From positions 13,542 through 32,717 of the forward strand of contig DMCN01000022.1 in the NCBI GenBank assembly GCA_003445795.1: a stretch of DNA of 19,176 bases. Direction: 5' to 3'. Both the position numbers and the translations under genes were made by a program. Of the stretch, positions 1 to 6,887 are shown piece after piece. The notes beneath the pieces are model-generated. The model ran no database searches. It had not been told where the DNA came from and saw only the letters and a list, made by a program, of their open reading frames with translations. This stretch comes from Gallionellaceae bacterium (lineage in GTDB: Bacteria; Pseudomonadota; Gammaproteobacteria; Burkholderiales; Gallionellaceae). The first letter of the stretch is position 1, and each line of letters begins with the position of its first letter.

Positions 1-1448
1 GCGCGCAGGGTTTCCACGTCGAGGTCGTTGGAGGGTTCGTCGAGCAGCAGCACGTTGCCGCCGGAGATGAGGGTCTGCGCCAGGTGCAGGCGGCCGCGTT
101 CGCCGCCGGAGAGTTGGCCGACGATTTTGCCCTGGTCCGCGCCCTTGAAGTTGAAGCGACCGATGTAGGCGCGCGCCGGGGTTTCGTATTTGCCCACGGT
201 CAAAATCTCGTTGCCGCCGGAGATGGCATCGAACACGGTCTTGTCGTTCTCCAGCCCTTCGCGCGATTGGTCGACGAAGGCGATCTTGACGGTCTGGCCG
301 ATCTTCACTTCACCGCTGTCCGGTTTTTCCTTGCCGGTGATCATGCGGAACAGGGTGGATTTACCCGCACCGTTGGGGCCGATGATGCCGACGATGGCGC
401 CGGGCGGGATCTTGAAGCTGAGGTTGTCGATCAGCAGGCGGTCGCCATAGGCTTTGCTCACGCCGTCGAATTCGATGACTTCGTTACCCAGACGTTCGCC
501 GACGGGGATGAAGATTTCCTGTGTTTCGTTGCGCGCCTGGTGTTCTTGCGAATTGAGTTCTTCAAAGCGGGCGATACGCGCCTTGGATTTGGCCTGGCGC
601 GCCTTGGGGTTCTGGCGCACCCATTCCAGTTCCTGCTTCATCGCTTTTGAATGCGCGTCGAGTTGTTTCTGCTCTTGCGCCAATCGCTCGCCCTTTTGTT
701 CCAGCCAGCTTGAGTAGTTGCCCTTCCAGGGGATGCCGTGGCCGCGGTCGAGTTCAAGGATCCATTCGGCGGCGTTGTCGAGGAAGTAACGATCGTGGGT
801 GACGGCGACCACGGTGCCGGGGAAGCGCACGAGGAATTGTTCCAGCCATTCCACCGATTCGGCATCCAGGTGGTTGGTGGGTTCGTCCAGCAGCAGCATG
901 TCGGGCTTTTCCAGCAGCAGCTTGCACAGCGCCACGCGGCGCTTCTCACCGCCGGAAAGGTTCTTGACCACAGCATCCCATTCCGGCAGGCGCAGCGCAT
1001 CGGCGGCGATCTCCATCTGGTGCGAGGCATCGCTACCGCTTGCGGCGATGATGTTTTCCAGGCGGGCCTGCTCGGCGGCGAGCGCGTCGAAATCGGCATC
1101 CGGCTCGGCATAGGCGGCATACACCGCGTCCAGCTTGGTTTGCGCTTCCATCACTTCGCCCAGGGCGGATTCGACTTCCTGGCGCACGGTCTTGGTCGGA
1201 TCGAGCACGGGCTCCTGCGGCAGGTAGCCGATCTTGATGCCGGGCAGGTGCTGCACCTCGCCGTCGTATTCCTTGTCCTGCTTCGCCATGATGCGCAGCA
1301 CGGTGGATTTACCCGAGCCGTTCAGACCCAGCAGGCCGATCTTGGCGCCGGGGAAGAAGCTGAGGGAGATATCCTTGATGATCTGACGCTTGGGGGGAAC
1401 GATCTTGCTCACGCGGAGCATGGACATTACGTATTGGCCTTGTACCAT
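1..1448 (-). CDS. ettA: Energy-dependent translational throttle protein EttA (ABC-F ATPase), C-terminus beyond window
   Basis: Cytoplasmic ABC-F protein. In E. coli, EttA binds the ribosomal E site and gates the first elongation step according to ATP/ADP level. About 482 codons are present out of roughly 555 in the family; the gene runs off the left edge. The N-terminus from position 1448 (MVQGQYVMSMLRVSKIVPPK) lines up with E. coli EttA, which fixes this start although no clear Shine-Dalgarno precedes it. Visible motifs are a first Walker A GLNGSGKST (about 41-49), first signature LSGGE (164-168), LLLDEPTNHLD (185-195), the inter-domain linker with the EttA-type WVRQNPKARQAKSKARIARFEELN (from about 276), a second Walker A GPNGAGKST (357-365) and second signature LSGGE (446-450). 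The second Walker B region ends EPSNDLD, with Ser where E. coli has Thr. No transmembrane segments are seen, as expected for ABC-F. Other ABC-F members such as Uup are less likely because of the linker and N-terminus. Confidence 0.95.
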   Translation of the reverse strand, partial: MVQGQYVMSMLRVSKIVPPKRQIIKDISLSFFPGAKIGLLGLNGSGKSTVLRIMAKQDKEYDGEVQHLPGIKIGYLPQEPVLDPTKTVRQEVESALGEVMEAQTKLDAVYAAYAEPDADFDALAAEQARLENIIAASGSDASHQMEIAADALRLPEWDAVVKNLSGGEKRRVALCKLLLEKPDMLLLDEPTNHLDAESVEWLEQFLVRFPGTVVAVTHDRYFLDNAAEWILELDRGHGIPWKGNYSSWLEQKGERLAQEQKQLDAHSKAMKQELEWVRQNPKARQAKSKARIARFEELNSQEHQARNETQEIFIPVGERLGNEVIEFDGVSKAYGDRLLIDNLSFKIPPGAIVGIIGPNGAGKSTLFRMITGKEKPDSGEVKIGQTVKIAFVDQSREGLENDKTVFDAISGGNEILTVGKYETPARAYIGRFNFKGADQGKIVGQLSGGERGRLHLAQTLISGGNVLLLDEPSNDLDVETLR

Positions 1449-1587
1449 TTTTATTGCGCTTTCTGGGTGGGGTGATGAAGGGGCGTAGCTTACCGGAAAG
1501 CGGGGTAAGTAAAAACTGCTAAAACAGGGGTTTGGGGTGGGGGTGGTGGGAAGAAATGTGTTCGGCCAGAGCTAAGCGAATCCCCAA

Positions 1588-1715
1588 CCCCGTTCGCCCT
1601 GAGCCTGTCGAAGGGTTGAACGGCGTGCCGGGCCCAAGGGCGTCCACCTTACGACTTGCTTTAGGTTTTCAGTTCGGCGCGCCGTCCGTTCCTTCGACAA
1701 GCTCAGGACGAACGG
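1588..1715. repeat. REPIN-like element, family A copy 1
   Basis: Two inverted copies of a REP-type palindrome flank a core of about 55 bases. The left arm (1588-1624) reads CGTTCGCCCTGAGCCTGTCG and continues AAGGGTTGAACGGCG. The right arm (1680-1715) is its inverted counterpart, CTTCGACAAGCTCAGGACG followed by AACGG. Each arm can form its own stem, and the arms can also pair with each other. Arms of this kind (TTCGACaGGCTCAGGaCGAACGG) are widespread extragenic repeats in proteobacteria, of the type usually mobilised in trans by RAYT (TnpA-REP) transposases. None is encoded in this window. Confidence 0.75.
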
Positions 1716-1757
1716 AAATAAGGATAGGCACAGGAATGAAGAATCACCCAACCCCAA

Positions 1758-1884
1758 CCCCGTTCGCCCTGACCCTGTCGAAGGGTTGAACGGCGCACCA
1801 GACTAATGGGGACCACCCTACGATTTGCCTTATGTTTTCAGCTCGGCGCGCCGTCCGTTCCTTCGACAGGCTCAGGACGAACGG
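1758..1884. repeat. REPIN-like element, family A copy 2
   Basis: This is a second copy in the same orientation, about 170 bases after copy 1. The arms are at about 1758-1794 and 1850-1884. The core is recognisably related to copy 1, sharing the pattern TACGAyTTGCyTTAkGTTTTCAG and the following CGGCGCGCC. The sequence between the two copies also resembles that before copy 1, so the pair looks like a tandem duplication with a period near 170 bases rather than two independent insertions. A partial arm (TTGGCTCAGGGCGAACGGG, 1894-1912) follows. Confidence 0.75.
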
Positions 1885-1998
1885 AAGAAAGATTGGCTCA
1901 GGGCGAACGGGTTTTGGAGATGGCTTGGCTCAACCTGCAGGATTTGGGTTTATCATGTGGCAAAAGGTAGCGGGCCAAGTATCCCGCCGCCACAGCAT

Positions 1999-2004
1999 GG
2001 AGAG
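1999..2004 (+). promoter_or_regulatory. Ribosome binding site deciding the response-regulator start
   Basis: GGAGAG lies 6 bases (counting from GGAG) before the ATG at 2009. The frame is open back to 1832, but the upstream ATGs (1832, 1955, 1997) lack such a site, and the 1832-1910 part codes for repeat sequence. Confidence 0.6.
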
Positions 2005-2008
2005 AGAG

Positions 2009-3688
2009 ATGCAGGAACGTCCAGACGCAAACGCGATGGCGAGCATGATCGGCGGCAAGCAGGATTCCGTCGAAAGTGAATATATACGCTTCGACCAGCT
2101 GACCGCGCTGGTCATCGACGACATGGGTGCGATGCGCCATGCGTTGCGCTCGCAACTGCAATGGATGGGCATGAATTCGGTCAAGTGCGTGGCCGATGCC
2201 GATGAGGCGTTGGAAGCGCTCGATATCACCCGCTACGACCTCATCCTGTGCGACTACAACCTCAACAAGGCCAGTTCCGGCCAGCATTTCCTTGAGCATC
2301 TGCGCCACGAGCACCTGATCAGCGCCAAGACTATCTTTGTGATGGTGACGGCGGAAGCGGAATATGCCTTTGTGGCCAATGCGGCCGAGTTCGCGCCGGA
2401 CGACTATATCCTGAAGCCCTGCCCCGAAAAGAAGCTGCGCGCGCGGCTGGAGCGGCTGTTTGACCGGCGCAACTTCCTGCTGACGGCGCTCACCGCGATG
2501 GACGCTAAGGACTACCCGCTGGTGGTGAGCGAATGCGAGCGGCTGCTGGCGCTGACCACCAACGAGCGCTGGCTGCTGGCCGGGCTGAAACTGAAGGCGG
2601 AAGCGCAACACGCCATGGGCGATACCCCCGGCATGCTCAAGACCTACGAGCAGGCACTGGCACTGCGCGACAACGTGCCGTGGGTGAAGATCGGCATCGC
2701 ACGCGTGCGCTTGCTGATGAACGAGCTGGTGGCCGCCGAGGAGATGGCGAAGCAGATCATCGCGGACAACCCCAACTATGTCGCGGCGTACGAGTTGCTG
2801 GCCGATATCCGGCGCATCCAGAAGGACGAGGACGGCGCCTACCAGTTGATGGAGCAGTCCGCGAAGATATTGCCCACCGCGAAGCGCTTCCGTTCCACAG
2901 CGGAGTCGGCCTTTCTGCTGGGCAAGCTGGACGAGGCAAAGACGCTTTCCCAATCGGCGATCAAACTCTCCGGCGGCTCGATGACCGAGCGCCCCGACGA
3001 TTATCTTTCGCTGGCGCAGATTCAGACCGACATGGGCGACCACCAGGCCGCCATCCAGACGCTGGAAAAGAGCGCGCGCAAATTCGAGGAGAAAGGTTCG
3101 TTCGGCATCTCCAAGAACGCCATCCTGGCGCAGGCCTATGCCGACGCGGGCGACACCGCGAAGGCGAAGAAGCTGCTGGAAAGATCGCAGCGGCTGCTGA
3201 CGCCGGAGAGCGACAGCACCGCGATGAACATGCTCGGCAAGGCCGCCTTCAAGATGGGCGACCCCATCCTCGGCATGAAGATGCTGACCCAGGCGGTGCA
3301 GTCCAGCGGCGAGGAGCGCGAGCGCATCGCGCGCCACGTCACCAAGTCGATGATCGACACCGGCCAGCACGACAAGATCGACGAGGTCATCGACGCCGGG
3401 CAGAAACGCATTCTGCTGCTGGTGGAAGAAGCGAAGAAGGCGATGCACGTGGCGCAGTTCGACCCCGCCTACGAAAAAGTCCTCGAAGCGCTGGAGATAC
3501 AGCCCGATAACCTCGAAGCCTTGCTGGCCGCGGCGCAACTGCACCTGCTGTGGCTGAAGCAGGAAGGCATGAACGATGAGGTGAAGGAACGCGCCAAGGG
3601 CTATCTGGCGACGCTGGACAAGCTGGTGCCGCACAACGAGAAGGTGATGGGCTTTTATCGTTTTTACAATCAGCTGACGGGGGAATGA
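2009..3688 (+). CDS. Response regulator with C-terminal TPR region
   Basis: A cytoplasmic signalling protein of 559 residues from the chosen start. Residues about 31-153 form a CheY-like receiver: acidic pair D37-D38 (in VIDD), phosphoacceptor D82 (LILCDYN), T114 (VMVTAE) and K136 (ILKPC) are all present, so it should be phosphorylatable. The rest (about 160-550) is alpha-helical with tetratricopeptide-like repeats; examples are the segments beginning DTPGMLKTYEQALAL, KDEDGAYQLMEQSAKI, GDHQAAIQTLEKSARKF and GDTAKAKKLLERSQRL. No DNA-binding, GGDEF, EAL or HD-GYP domain is visible, so output is presumably through protein contacts made by the TPR array. The stop overlaps the start of the downstream histidine kinase gene (ATGA), implying translational coupling and a cognate pair. 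The target process cannot be told from the sequence. The start at 2009 was chosen for its GGAG site; ATG 1997 is the alternative. Confidence 0.88.
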   Translation: MQERPDANAMASMIGGKQDSVESEYIRFDQLTALVIDDMGAMRHALRSQLQWMGMNSVKCVADADEALEALDITRYDLILCDYNLNKASSGQHFLEHLRHEHLISAKTIFVMVTAEAEYAFVANAAEFAPDDYILKPCPEKKLRARLERLFDRRNFLLTALTAMDAKDYPLVVSECERLLALTTNERWLLAGLKLKAEAQHAMGDTPGMLKTYEQALALRDNVPWVKIGIARVRLLMNELVAAEEMAKQIIADNPNYVAAYELLADIRRIQKDEDGAYQLMEQSAKILPTAKRFRSTAESAFLLGKLDEAKTLSQSAIKLSGGSMTERPDDYLSLAQIQTDMGDHQAAIQTLEKSARKFEEKGSFGISKNAILAQAYADAGDTAKAKKLLERSQRLLTPESDSTAMNMLGKAAFKMGDPILGMKMLTQAVQSSGEERERIARHVTKSMIDTGQHDKIDEVIDAGQKRILLLVEEAKKAMHVAQFDPAYEKVLEALEIQPDNLEALLAAAQLHLLWLKQEGMNDEVKERAKGYLATLDKLVPHNEKVMGFYRFYNQLTGE

Positions 3689-4347
3689 TGGACCAAGCAC
3701 TCGCCGTACTGGTAGTCCACGACATCAAGAACTCGCTGGCCCTGCTCGAGGCCGACCTGGAACAACTCAACCACAGACCCGACATGCCCGAGGAGGCGCA
3801 CAAGGCCTACCAGCGCTGCATCGAACTGAAGAACCGCCTGATCAGTTTCCTCACGCTCTACAAACACGAACAGGGCAGATTGCTTCCCAACCTCGGCGAG
3901 ATCGAACTGACGGAGTTCCTGGAAGACATGATCTCCGGCAGCCAGTCGGTGACGATGGGCAGCAAGCACGGCCGCGCCGTCGAAGTGAACGTGGACGAGG
4001 ACAGAATCAAGATCGCGGCGGGCGTGAGACACAAGGGCATCGCCACGCTCGACGAATACCTGCTCGACCTGGCGCTGGAATCGGCACTCAACAACGCCAT
4101 CCGTTATGCGGCAAGCAAAGTGGACATCTGGTTCGAGCAGGAGGCGGATAGCGTGACGTTCTTCGTGCAAGATGACGGCCCCGGCCTCAACCCCACCGAG
4201 ACCCAGGCAAACAAACCATCCTCCACCGGTCTCGGTATGTCCTTGTGCAACGCGGTGACTGCGGCGCACGGGGGTGGCAAGGTGAGCCTGCGCAACGCAG
4301 CTGAGGGCGGGGCTTTGTTCATGATGGAATTCAGGTTGGTGGAGTGA
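3685..4347 (+). CDS. Small soluble sensor-less histidine kinase
   Basis: A histidine kinase of 220 residues (219 if the ATG at 3688 is used), with no transmembrane segment and no PAS, GAF or HAMP domain. An H-box, VVHDIKNSLALLE, sits at the very N-terminus with the likely phospho-acceptor at H12. The catalytic ATPase domain fills the C-terminal half: N-box ESALNNAIRYA (132-142), G1 box DDGPGL (163-168) and G2 box STGLGMSL (180-187). The kinase therefore consists of dimerisation and ATP-binding parts only, and its input must come from a partner protein or from the TPR array of the adjacent regulator. It overlaps that regulator by 4 bases, and GGGGGA just before the start serves as a poor, very close ribosome site, consistent with translational coupling. 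REP remnants follow the stop codon. Confidence 0.85.
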   Translation: MMDQALAVLVVHDIKNSLALLEADLEQLNHRPDMPEEAHKAYQRCIELKNRLISFLTLYKHEQGRLLPNLGEIELTEFLEDMISGSQSVTMGSKHGRAVEVNVDEDRIKIAAGVRHKGIATLDEYLLDLALESALNNAIRYAASKVDIWFEQEADSVTFFVQDDGPGLNPTETQANKPSSTGLGMSLCNAVTAAHGGGKVSLRNAAEGGALFMMEFRLVE

Positions 4348-4527
4348 GGATAGAGCGGCGCGCCGTTCAACCCTTCGACAGGCTCAGGGCGAACGGGGGA
4401 AAGATTGGCTCAGCCCGAACGGGTTTGGAGTTTCCCTTGGCCCCACTAAATCCCGTTCGTGGTGAGCCTGTCGAACCATCCTGTCCTTGGACAGGGCCGA
4501 TAGAGGAATACACTCCGTCGGTTTTGT
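4348..4527. repeat. Family A REP remnants between convergent genes
   Basis: The 180 bases between the convergent kinase and GIY-YIG genes contain a right-type arm at 4357-4396 (TTCAACCCTTCGACAGGCTC, then AGGGCGAACGGG). A trailing half unit, TTGGCTCAGCCCGAACGGG, follows at 4405-4423, and a left-type arm lies at 4452-4475 (CGTTCGTGGTGAGCCTGTCG). The right arm plus half unit match the same succession at 1861-1912, including the linking AAAGATTGGCTCA. Here, however, the arm order is right-then-left, the reverse of copies 1 and 2, so this is a rearranged or partial element. A small palindrome, TGTCCTTGGACA (4482-4493), follows. No T-run typical of an intrinsic terminator is seen. Confidence 0.65.
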
Positions 4528-4821
4528 TCAGGGTGAACGAATTTGAGATCTGTTTCCCGCCAACCTCGAAACCTCCCCCCAATCCCCTCGCATCAATGCT
4601 TCCTTCTTCTTCCGACTCCAGCCCTTGATCTGCATCTCGGCCGACAGCGCTTCTTCCCGCGTGGTGAATTCCTGCGACCAGATGAGTTGGAGAGGAAGTC
4701 GTGATGAGGTGTAGCCGCCACACTCGCCGGATTGGTGCAAGCCGATGCGCGCCTCGAGGTTGTCGGTGTGGCCGGTGTAGTAGCTGTTGTCACTACAGCG
4801 GAGGATGTAGGTCCAGAACAT
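4528..4821 (-). CDS. GIY-YIG nuclease superfamily protein (small, UvrC N-terminal-like)
   Basis: A 97-residue single-domain protein of the GIY-YIG endonuclease fold, of the stand-alone kind common in bacteria. The start TYIL at residues 4-7 and YYTGHT at about 14-19 correspond to the two halves of the GIY-YIG motif. A conserved Arg in LEARIGLHQSG and a Glu in the REEALSAE helix fit the catalytic Arg and Glu positions of the family. The start is set by GGAG 8 bases upstream of ATG 4821; the longer frame back to 4908 lies inside the preceding gene. It follows the cysteine-bearing gene by 16 bases on the same strand, so the two are probably cotranscribed. The biological substrate of these small members is generally unknown. 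The last ten or so residues, adjoining the REP remnants, may have been altered by repeat insertion. Confidence 0.85.
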   Translation of the reverse strand: MFWTYILRCSDNSYYTGHTDNLEARIGLHQSGECGGYTSSRLPLQLIWSQEFTTREEALSAEMQIKGWSRKKKEALMRGDWGEVSRLAGNRSQIRSP

Positions 4822-4837
4822 CCGGATTCTCCATTGT

Positions 4838-5449
4838 CTATTTACTGCCCCGCTCGCCTTTGCCCTTTTCCTTGCCCAACTCATTGCGAAACTCTTCCAG
4901 CCTGGCATGGTAGTTCTCCGCCTCGCCGTAGGCGATGAAACTGGCGTAGCGCGAATGGGCGCTGAGTATCTTGCGGGCGTGTTTGATCGGGCAGAAGTAT
5001 TGTTCGGTGCGCGCGATGATCTCGGTCGCGTAGGCCATCAGGCCGACCGCGTACGAGCAATACATGCAGTGACCTTTTTCAAAGAAGTTGAGATAGGCCA
5101 GATGCTGGTGATCGAGCACCAGGTAATCGCCGCGTTTCACTTTGCGGATGCCGTAGACGGGAAAGCAGGTCCACTGATAGAAGCCGAGGAACAGGTCGAG
5201 CACGAGCATGGGGATGGACATACCGTAGATGATGGGCATGGTGATGAAGTTCTGCGGGCGCTCGGTCACGATCCAGCGCAGCACGCCGATCTTGACGCGG
5301 CGATGGGCGTCCCTGACGGTCTTTTCGAAGATGACACGTTTGCCTTCGAGCTGGAAGCGCAAACGGTCGCCATTTTCTTGCAGGGCGGTGTTGAGCTCTT
5401 CTTCGAGCGCGGTGATCTGGTCGACGATCTGGCGTATCCGGTCTTTCAT
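4838..5449 (-). CDS. Conserved-looking protein of unknown function with CxxC and CPIKHA cysteine motifs
   Basis: I do not recognise a named family. The 203-residue product starts at ATG 5449, which has AAAGG with a 6-base spacing; the frame upstream to 5497 lacks a start with a site. The N-terminal 30 residues are predicted helical/coiled coil (KDRIRQIVDQITALEEELNT). One hydrophobic stretch (about 69-92, MPIIYGMSIPMLVLDLFLGF) could be a membrane helix or re-entrant segment. After it come WTCFPVYG (C95), GHCMYCSYAVG (H127, C128, C131) and EQYFCPIKHA (C153, H157). Four Cys plus His spaced this way suggest metal or iron-sulfur binding, or thiol chemistry, but this is inference. The tail is charged (KEKGKGERGSK). 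The gene is first in a two-gene unit with the GIY-YIG nuclease. Confidence 0.7.
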   Translation of the reverse strand: MKDRIRQIVDQITALEEELNTALQENGDRLRFQLEGKRVIFEKTVRDAHRRVKIGVLRWIVTERPQNFITMPIIYGMSIPMLVLDLFLGFYQWTCFPVYGIRKVKRGDYLVLDHQHLAYLNFFEKGHCMYCSYAVGLMAYATEIIARTEQYFCPIKHARKILSAHSRYASFIAYGEAENYHARLEEFRNELGKEKGKGERGSK

Positions 5450-5503
5450 GGCGAACCTTTCTGGTATGTGCTCACGAATAAGGATTCGCGCCTGCATGGG
5501 CGC

Positions 5504-5509
5504 AGTATA
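5504..5509 (-). promoter_or_regulatory. Possible -10 element of the unknown-function / GIY-YIG unit
   Basis: On the minus strand TATACT lies about 55 bases upstream of ATG 5449, inside the 90-base gap behind the redox gene. It is a close match to TATAAT. The -35 region 16-18 bases further upstream (around TTCGGC) is poor, so this is tentative. Confidence 0.3.
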
Positions 5510-5539
5510 AGCACTATCGGGCCGGGCCGAAGGTACGCT

Positions 5540-6721
5540 TTAGTGCGGCAGCAGCAGGTAGATACCCAGCCCCACCATGACCAGACCGCTGACCAGTTTG
5601 AGCCAGCGCCCTTCCCTCTCCTGCAAACGGTGCTGGCTGAGTGTGACGATGCCGATGGTGAGGATGATCACGTCGTCGAACATGTAGGCAGCGTCGTACA
5701 GCAGCAGGTAGGCGTAATAGCCCAGTTCGTCCGGTTGCCGCAGTGTGAGGATGCGCGTGAACAGTGCGGGGAAACCGGAGGTGCACATGAGCTCGACGAT
5801 CTGCACCAGCACGCCCAGCAGCACGGTGCCCAGCAGCGCGGCGCTGAGATTGTCGGCATGCAGCACGCGGCGCATGCGCGCGTAGATGCCGGGTTTGGCG
5901 GATGCGGGGATGGAGAGCGAGACACCCTGCCCGAAACGCCAGCTGTCTTTGAGATTGAGCGCGCCCGCCAGCAGCGCCAGCGCGGCGATGACGATCTCGG
6001 AACCGCGCGACAGGCCAATCAGCAGGAACAGATTGAGCCAAGCCGCCATGAACAGGAAATAGGCGATGCCCTGCACGGCGATGAAGGTGCCCGCGACAGC
6101 GAACATGCGCGGGCGGTCGTTCAGCGGCGCCAGCAGCGAGATCATCAGCAGCAGTACCCACATCGAGCAGGGATTGAAACCGTCGAGCAGGCCCATCGCG
6201 ACGGTGAACAGCGGCAGGCCGACCTGATCGAGCGAGAGCGTGCGGCCGAGGAACTCGAGCGTGAAGGTCTCGGGTTGCGGCGTTTCGAAAGTGCAGCTGT
6301 AACTGTCTTCGGCTTCGCAACTCGCGGCGGCAGCGCTCTGCGGGCTTGCCGGTTGCGCGCGCAGCAGACTGTCGCGGATGAGTCGGTCGGTGGATGCCTC
6401 TTGGGAATAGCCGACGATGAACTGAGCGCCGACCGCGAACGCAGGCACGCGCGGCTGAGCTTTATTTTGGGTGGCGAGCTGTTGCAGGCGCGCCAGCGCG
6501 GCAGGCTCGCGGCCGACATCGCGGAGGTCGATGCGCAGGCGCGGTTGTTCCTGTTGCAGCTTGGCCAGGAACACCTTGGCTTCGGCGCAGTGCGGGCAGC
6601 CGTCGCGCACGAAGACTTCGATATCGGCCTGCCCCTCGGCGGCAAAGGCCCCCGCGCCGGGCAGCAGGGCAAGCAGCAACAGCCATCGTCCGGCGTGTAT
6701 CGCCTTGAGCAGTGTCTTCAT
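5540..6721 (-). CDS. Glutaredoxin/thioredoxin-like domain fused to a DsbD/CcdA-type transmembrane redox domain
   Basis: A 393-residue protein whose start at ATG 6721 gives a classical signal sequence (MKTLLKAIHAGRWLLLLALL, cleavage near AFA-AEG, about residue 27). A longer GTG frame to 6793 would bury this signal and is not preferred, although the ATG has only a weak ribosome site. Residues about 32-120 are a periplasmic thioredoxin-fold domain with CPHC (42-45) and a cis-Pro motif RVPAF. A linker with two more cysteines (C135, C143) follows. From about 168 there are some six hydrophobic segments with the two Cys of the DsbD-beta/CcdA family: NPC at 183-185 and ELMCTSGFP with C313. The likely role is moving reducing equivalents from the cytoplasm across the inner membrane to a periplasmic target, as in DsbD or CcdA. 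The catalytic fold is N-terminal here, whereas the thioredoxin domain of DsbD is C-terminal. It is divergent from the prp regulator gene. Confidence 0.85.
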   Translation of the reverse strand: MKTLLKAIHAGRWLLLLALLPGAGAFAAEGQADIEVFVRDGCPHCAEAKVFLAKLQQEQPRLRIDLRDVGREPAALARLQQLATQNKAQPRVPAFAVGAQFIVGYSQEASTDRLIRDSLLRAQPASPQSAAAASCEAEDSYSCTFETPQPETFTLEFLGRTLSLDQVGLPLFTVAMGLLDGFNPCSMWVLLLMISLLAPLNDRPRMFAVAGTFIAVQGIAYFLFMAAWLNLFLLIGLSRGSEIVIAALALLAGALNLKDSWRFGQGVSLSIPASAKPGIYARMRRVLHADNLSAALLGTVLLGVLVQIVELMCTSGFPALFTRILTLRQPDELGYYAYLLLYDAAYMFDDVIILTIGIVTLSQHRLQEREGRWLKLVSGLVMVGLGIYLLLPH

Positions 6722-6800
6722 AACTATCAATGATCCATGCTGGTTTGCGCCGATGTTACTGCATCCGCAGCCGCTGTTCAGAACATCAATCACCCCTTCT

Positions 6801-6814
6801 TTATGTCGACATAA
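6801..6814. promoter_or_regulatory. Candidate operator 1 of the GntR regulator
   Basis: TTATGTCGACATAA is a perfect 14-base palindrome in the divergent intergenic region. Its core, TGTCGACA, is shared with the second palindrome 62 bases downstream (centre to centre). It fits the TxGT-N(2)-ACxA style of FadR-subfamily GntR operators. It lies upstream of the proposed promoter of the regulator and may also touch the promoter of the divergent redox gene. Confidence 0.65.
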
Positions 6815-6824
6815 TCAAATTTAA

Positions 6825-6855
6825 TTGTGATTATTGGCGTTTTCGGTGCTAGGAT
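6825..6855 (+). promoter_or_regulatory. Candidate extended -10 promoter of the regulator/prp unit
   Basis: TGCTAGGAT (6847-6855) reads as an extended -10 (TGnTAGGAT). TTGTGA (6825-6830) is a possible -35 at a long 19-base spacing. Transcription would begin near 6861-6863, at the edge of the second palindrome, giving a leader of about 25 bases. The placement of a palindrome on each side is typical of repression. Confidence 0.4.
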
Positions 6856-6862
6856 TACGCCA

Positions 6863-6876
6863 GATTGTCGACAATC
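6863..6876. promoter_or_regulatory. Candidate operator 2 of the GntR regulator
   Basis: GATTGTCGACAATC is a perfect 14-base palindrome sharing the TGTCGACA core with the upstream one. It ends one base before the GGAG ribosome site (6877-6880) of the regulator gene. Binding here would block transcript initiation, which suggests autorepression. Confidence 0.7.
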
Positions 6877-6887
6877 GGAGTATTTCG

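Larger units (their letters stand above)
1449..2008. other. Gene-free stretch between ettA and the response regulator, filled by REP-doublet elements
   Basis: This 560-base divergent intergenic region has no convincing gene. The first 140 bases next to ettA are G/T-rich and show no clear promoter to me. From 1588 to about 1910 it is occupied by two near-tandem palindromic elements and a trailing half unit, listed separately. Short open frames here, including the 5' extension of the response-regulator frame from 1832, are translations of these repeats and not genes. The last 100 bases presumably hold the promoter of the downstream two-component pair; TATCAT at 1951-1956 is a possible -10, but no good -35 is paired with it. 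Confidence 0.7.

Noticed and set aside
1588..1884. Repeats considered as a CRISPR array
   Set aside because: Only two units, with related rather than unique spacers, arms in inverted pairs and no cas genes; they are REP doublets.
1898..3700. A 600-residue open frame on the minus strand opposite the response regulator
   Set aside because: It is the GC-rich antisense shadow of a gene with clear receiver and TPR motifs; its translation is low-complexity His/Gln/Leu-rich and has no family resemblance.
5488..5503. Small hairpin GCGCC-TGCATG-GGCGC
   Set aside because: Five base pairs without a T-run and overlapping the likely promoter region; probably chance in GC-rich DNA.
4907..6733. A 608-residue plus-strand open frame
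   Set aside because: It runs antisense across two genes (the cysteine-bearing protein and the redox fusion) and their intergenic gap, and its Gln/His/Arg-rich translation shows no domain.
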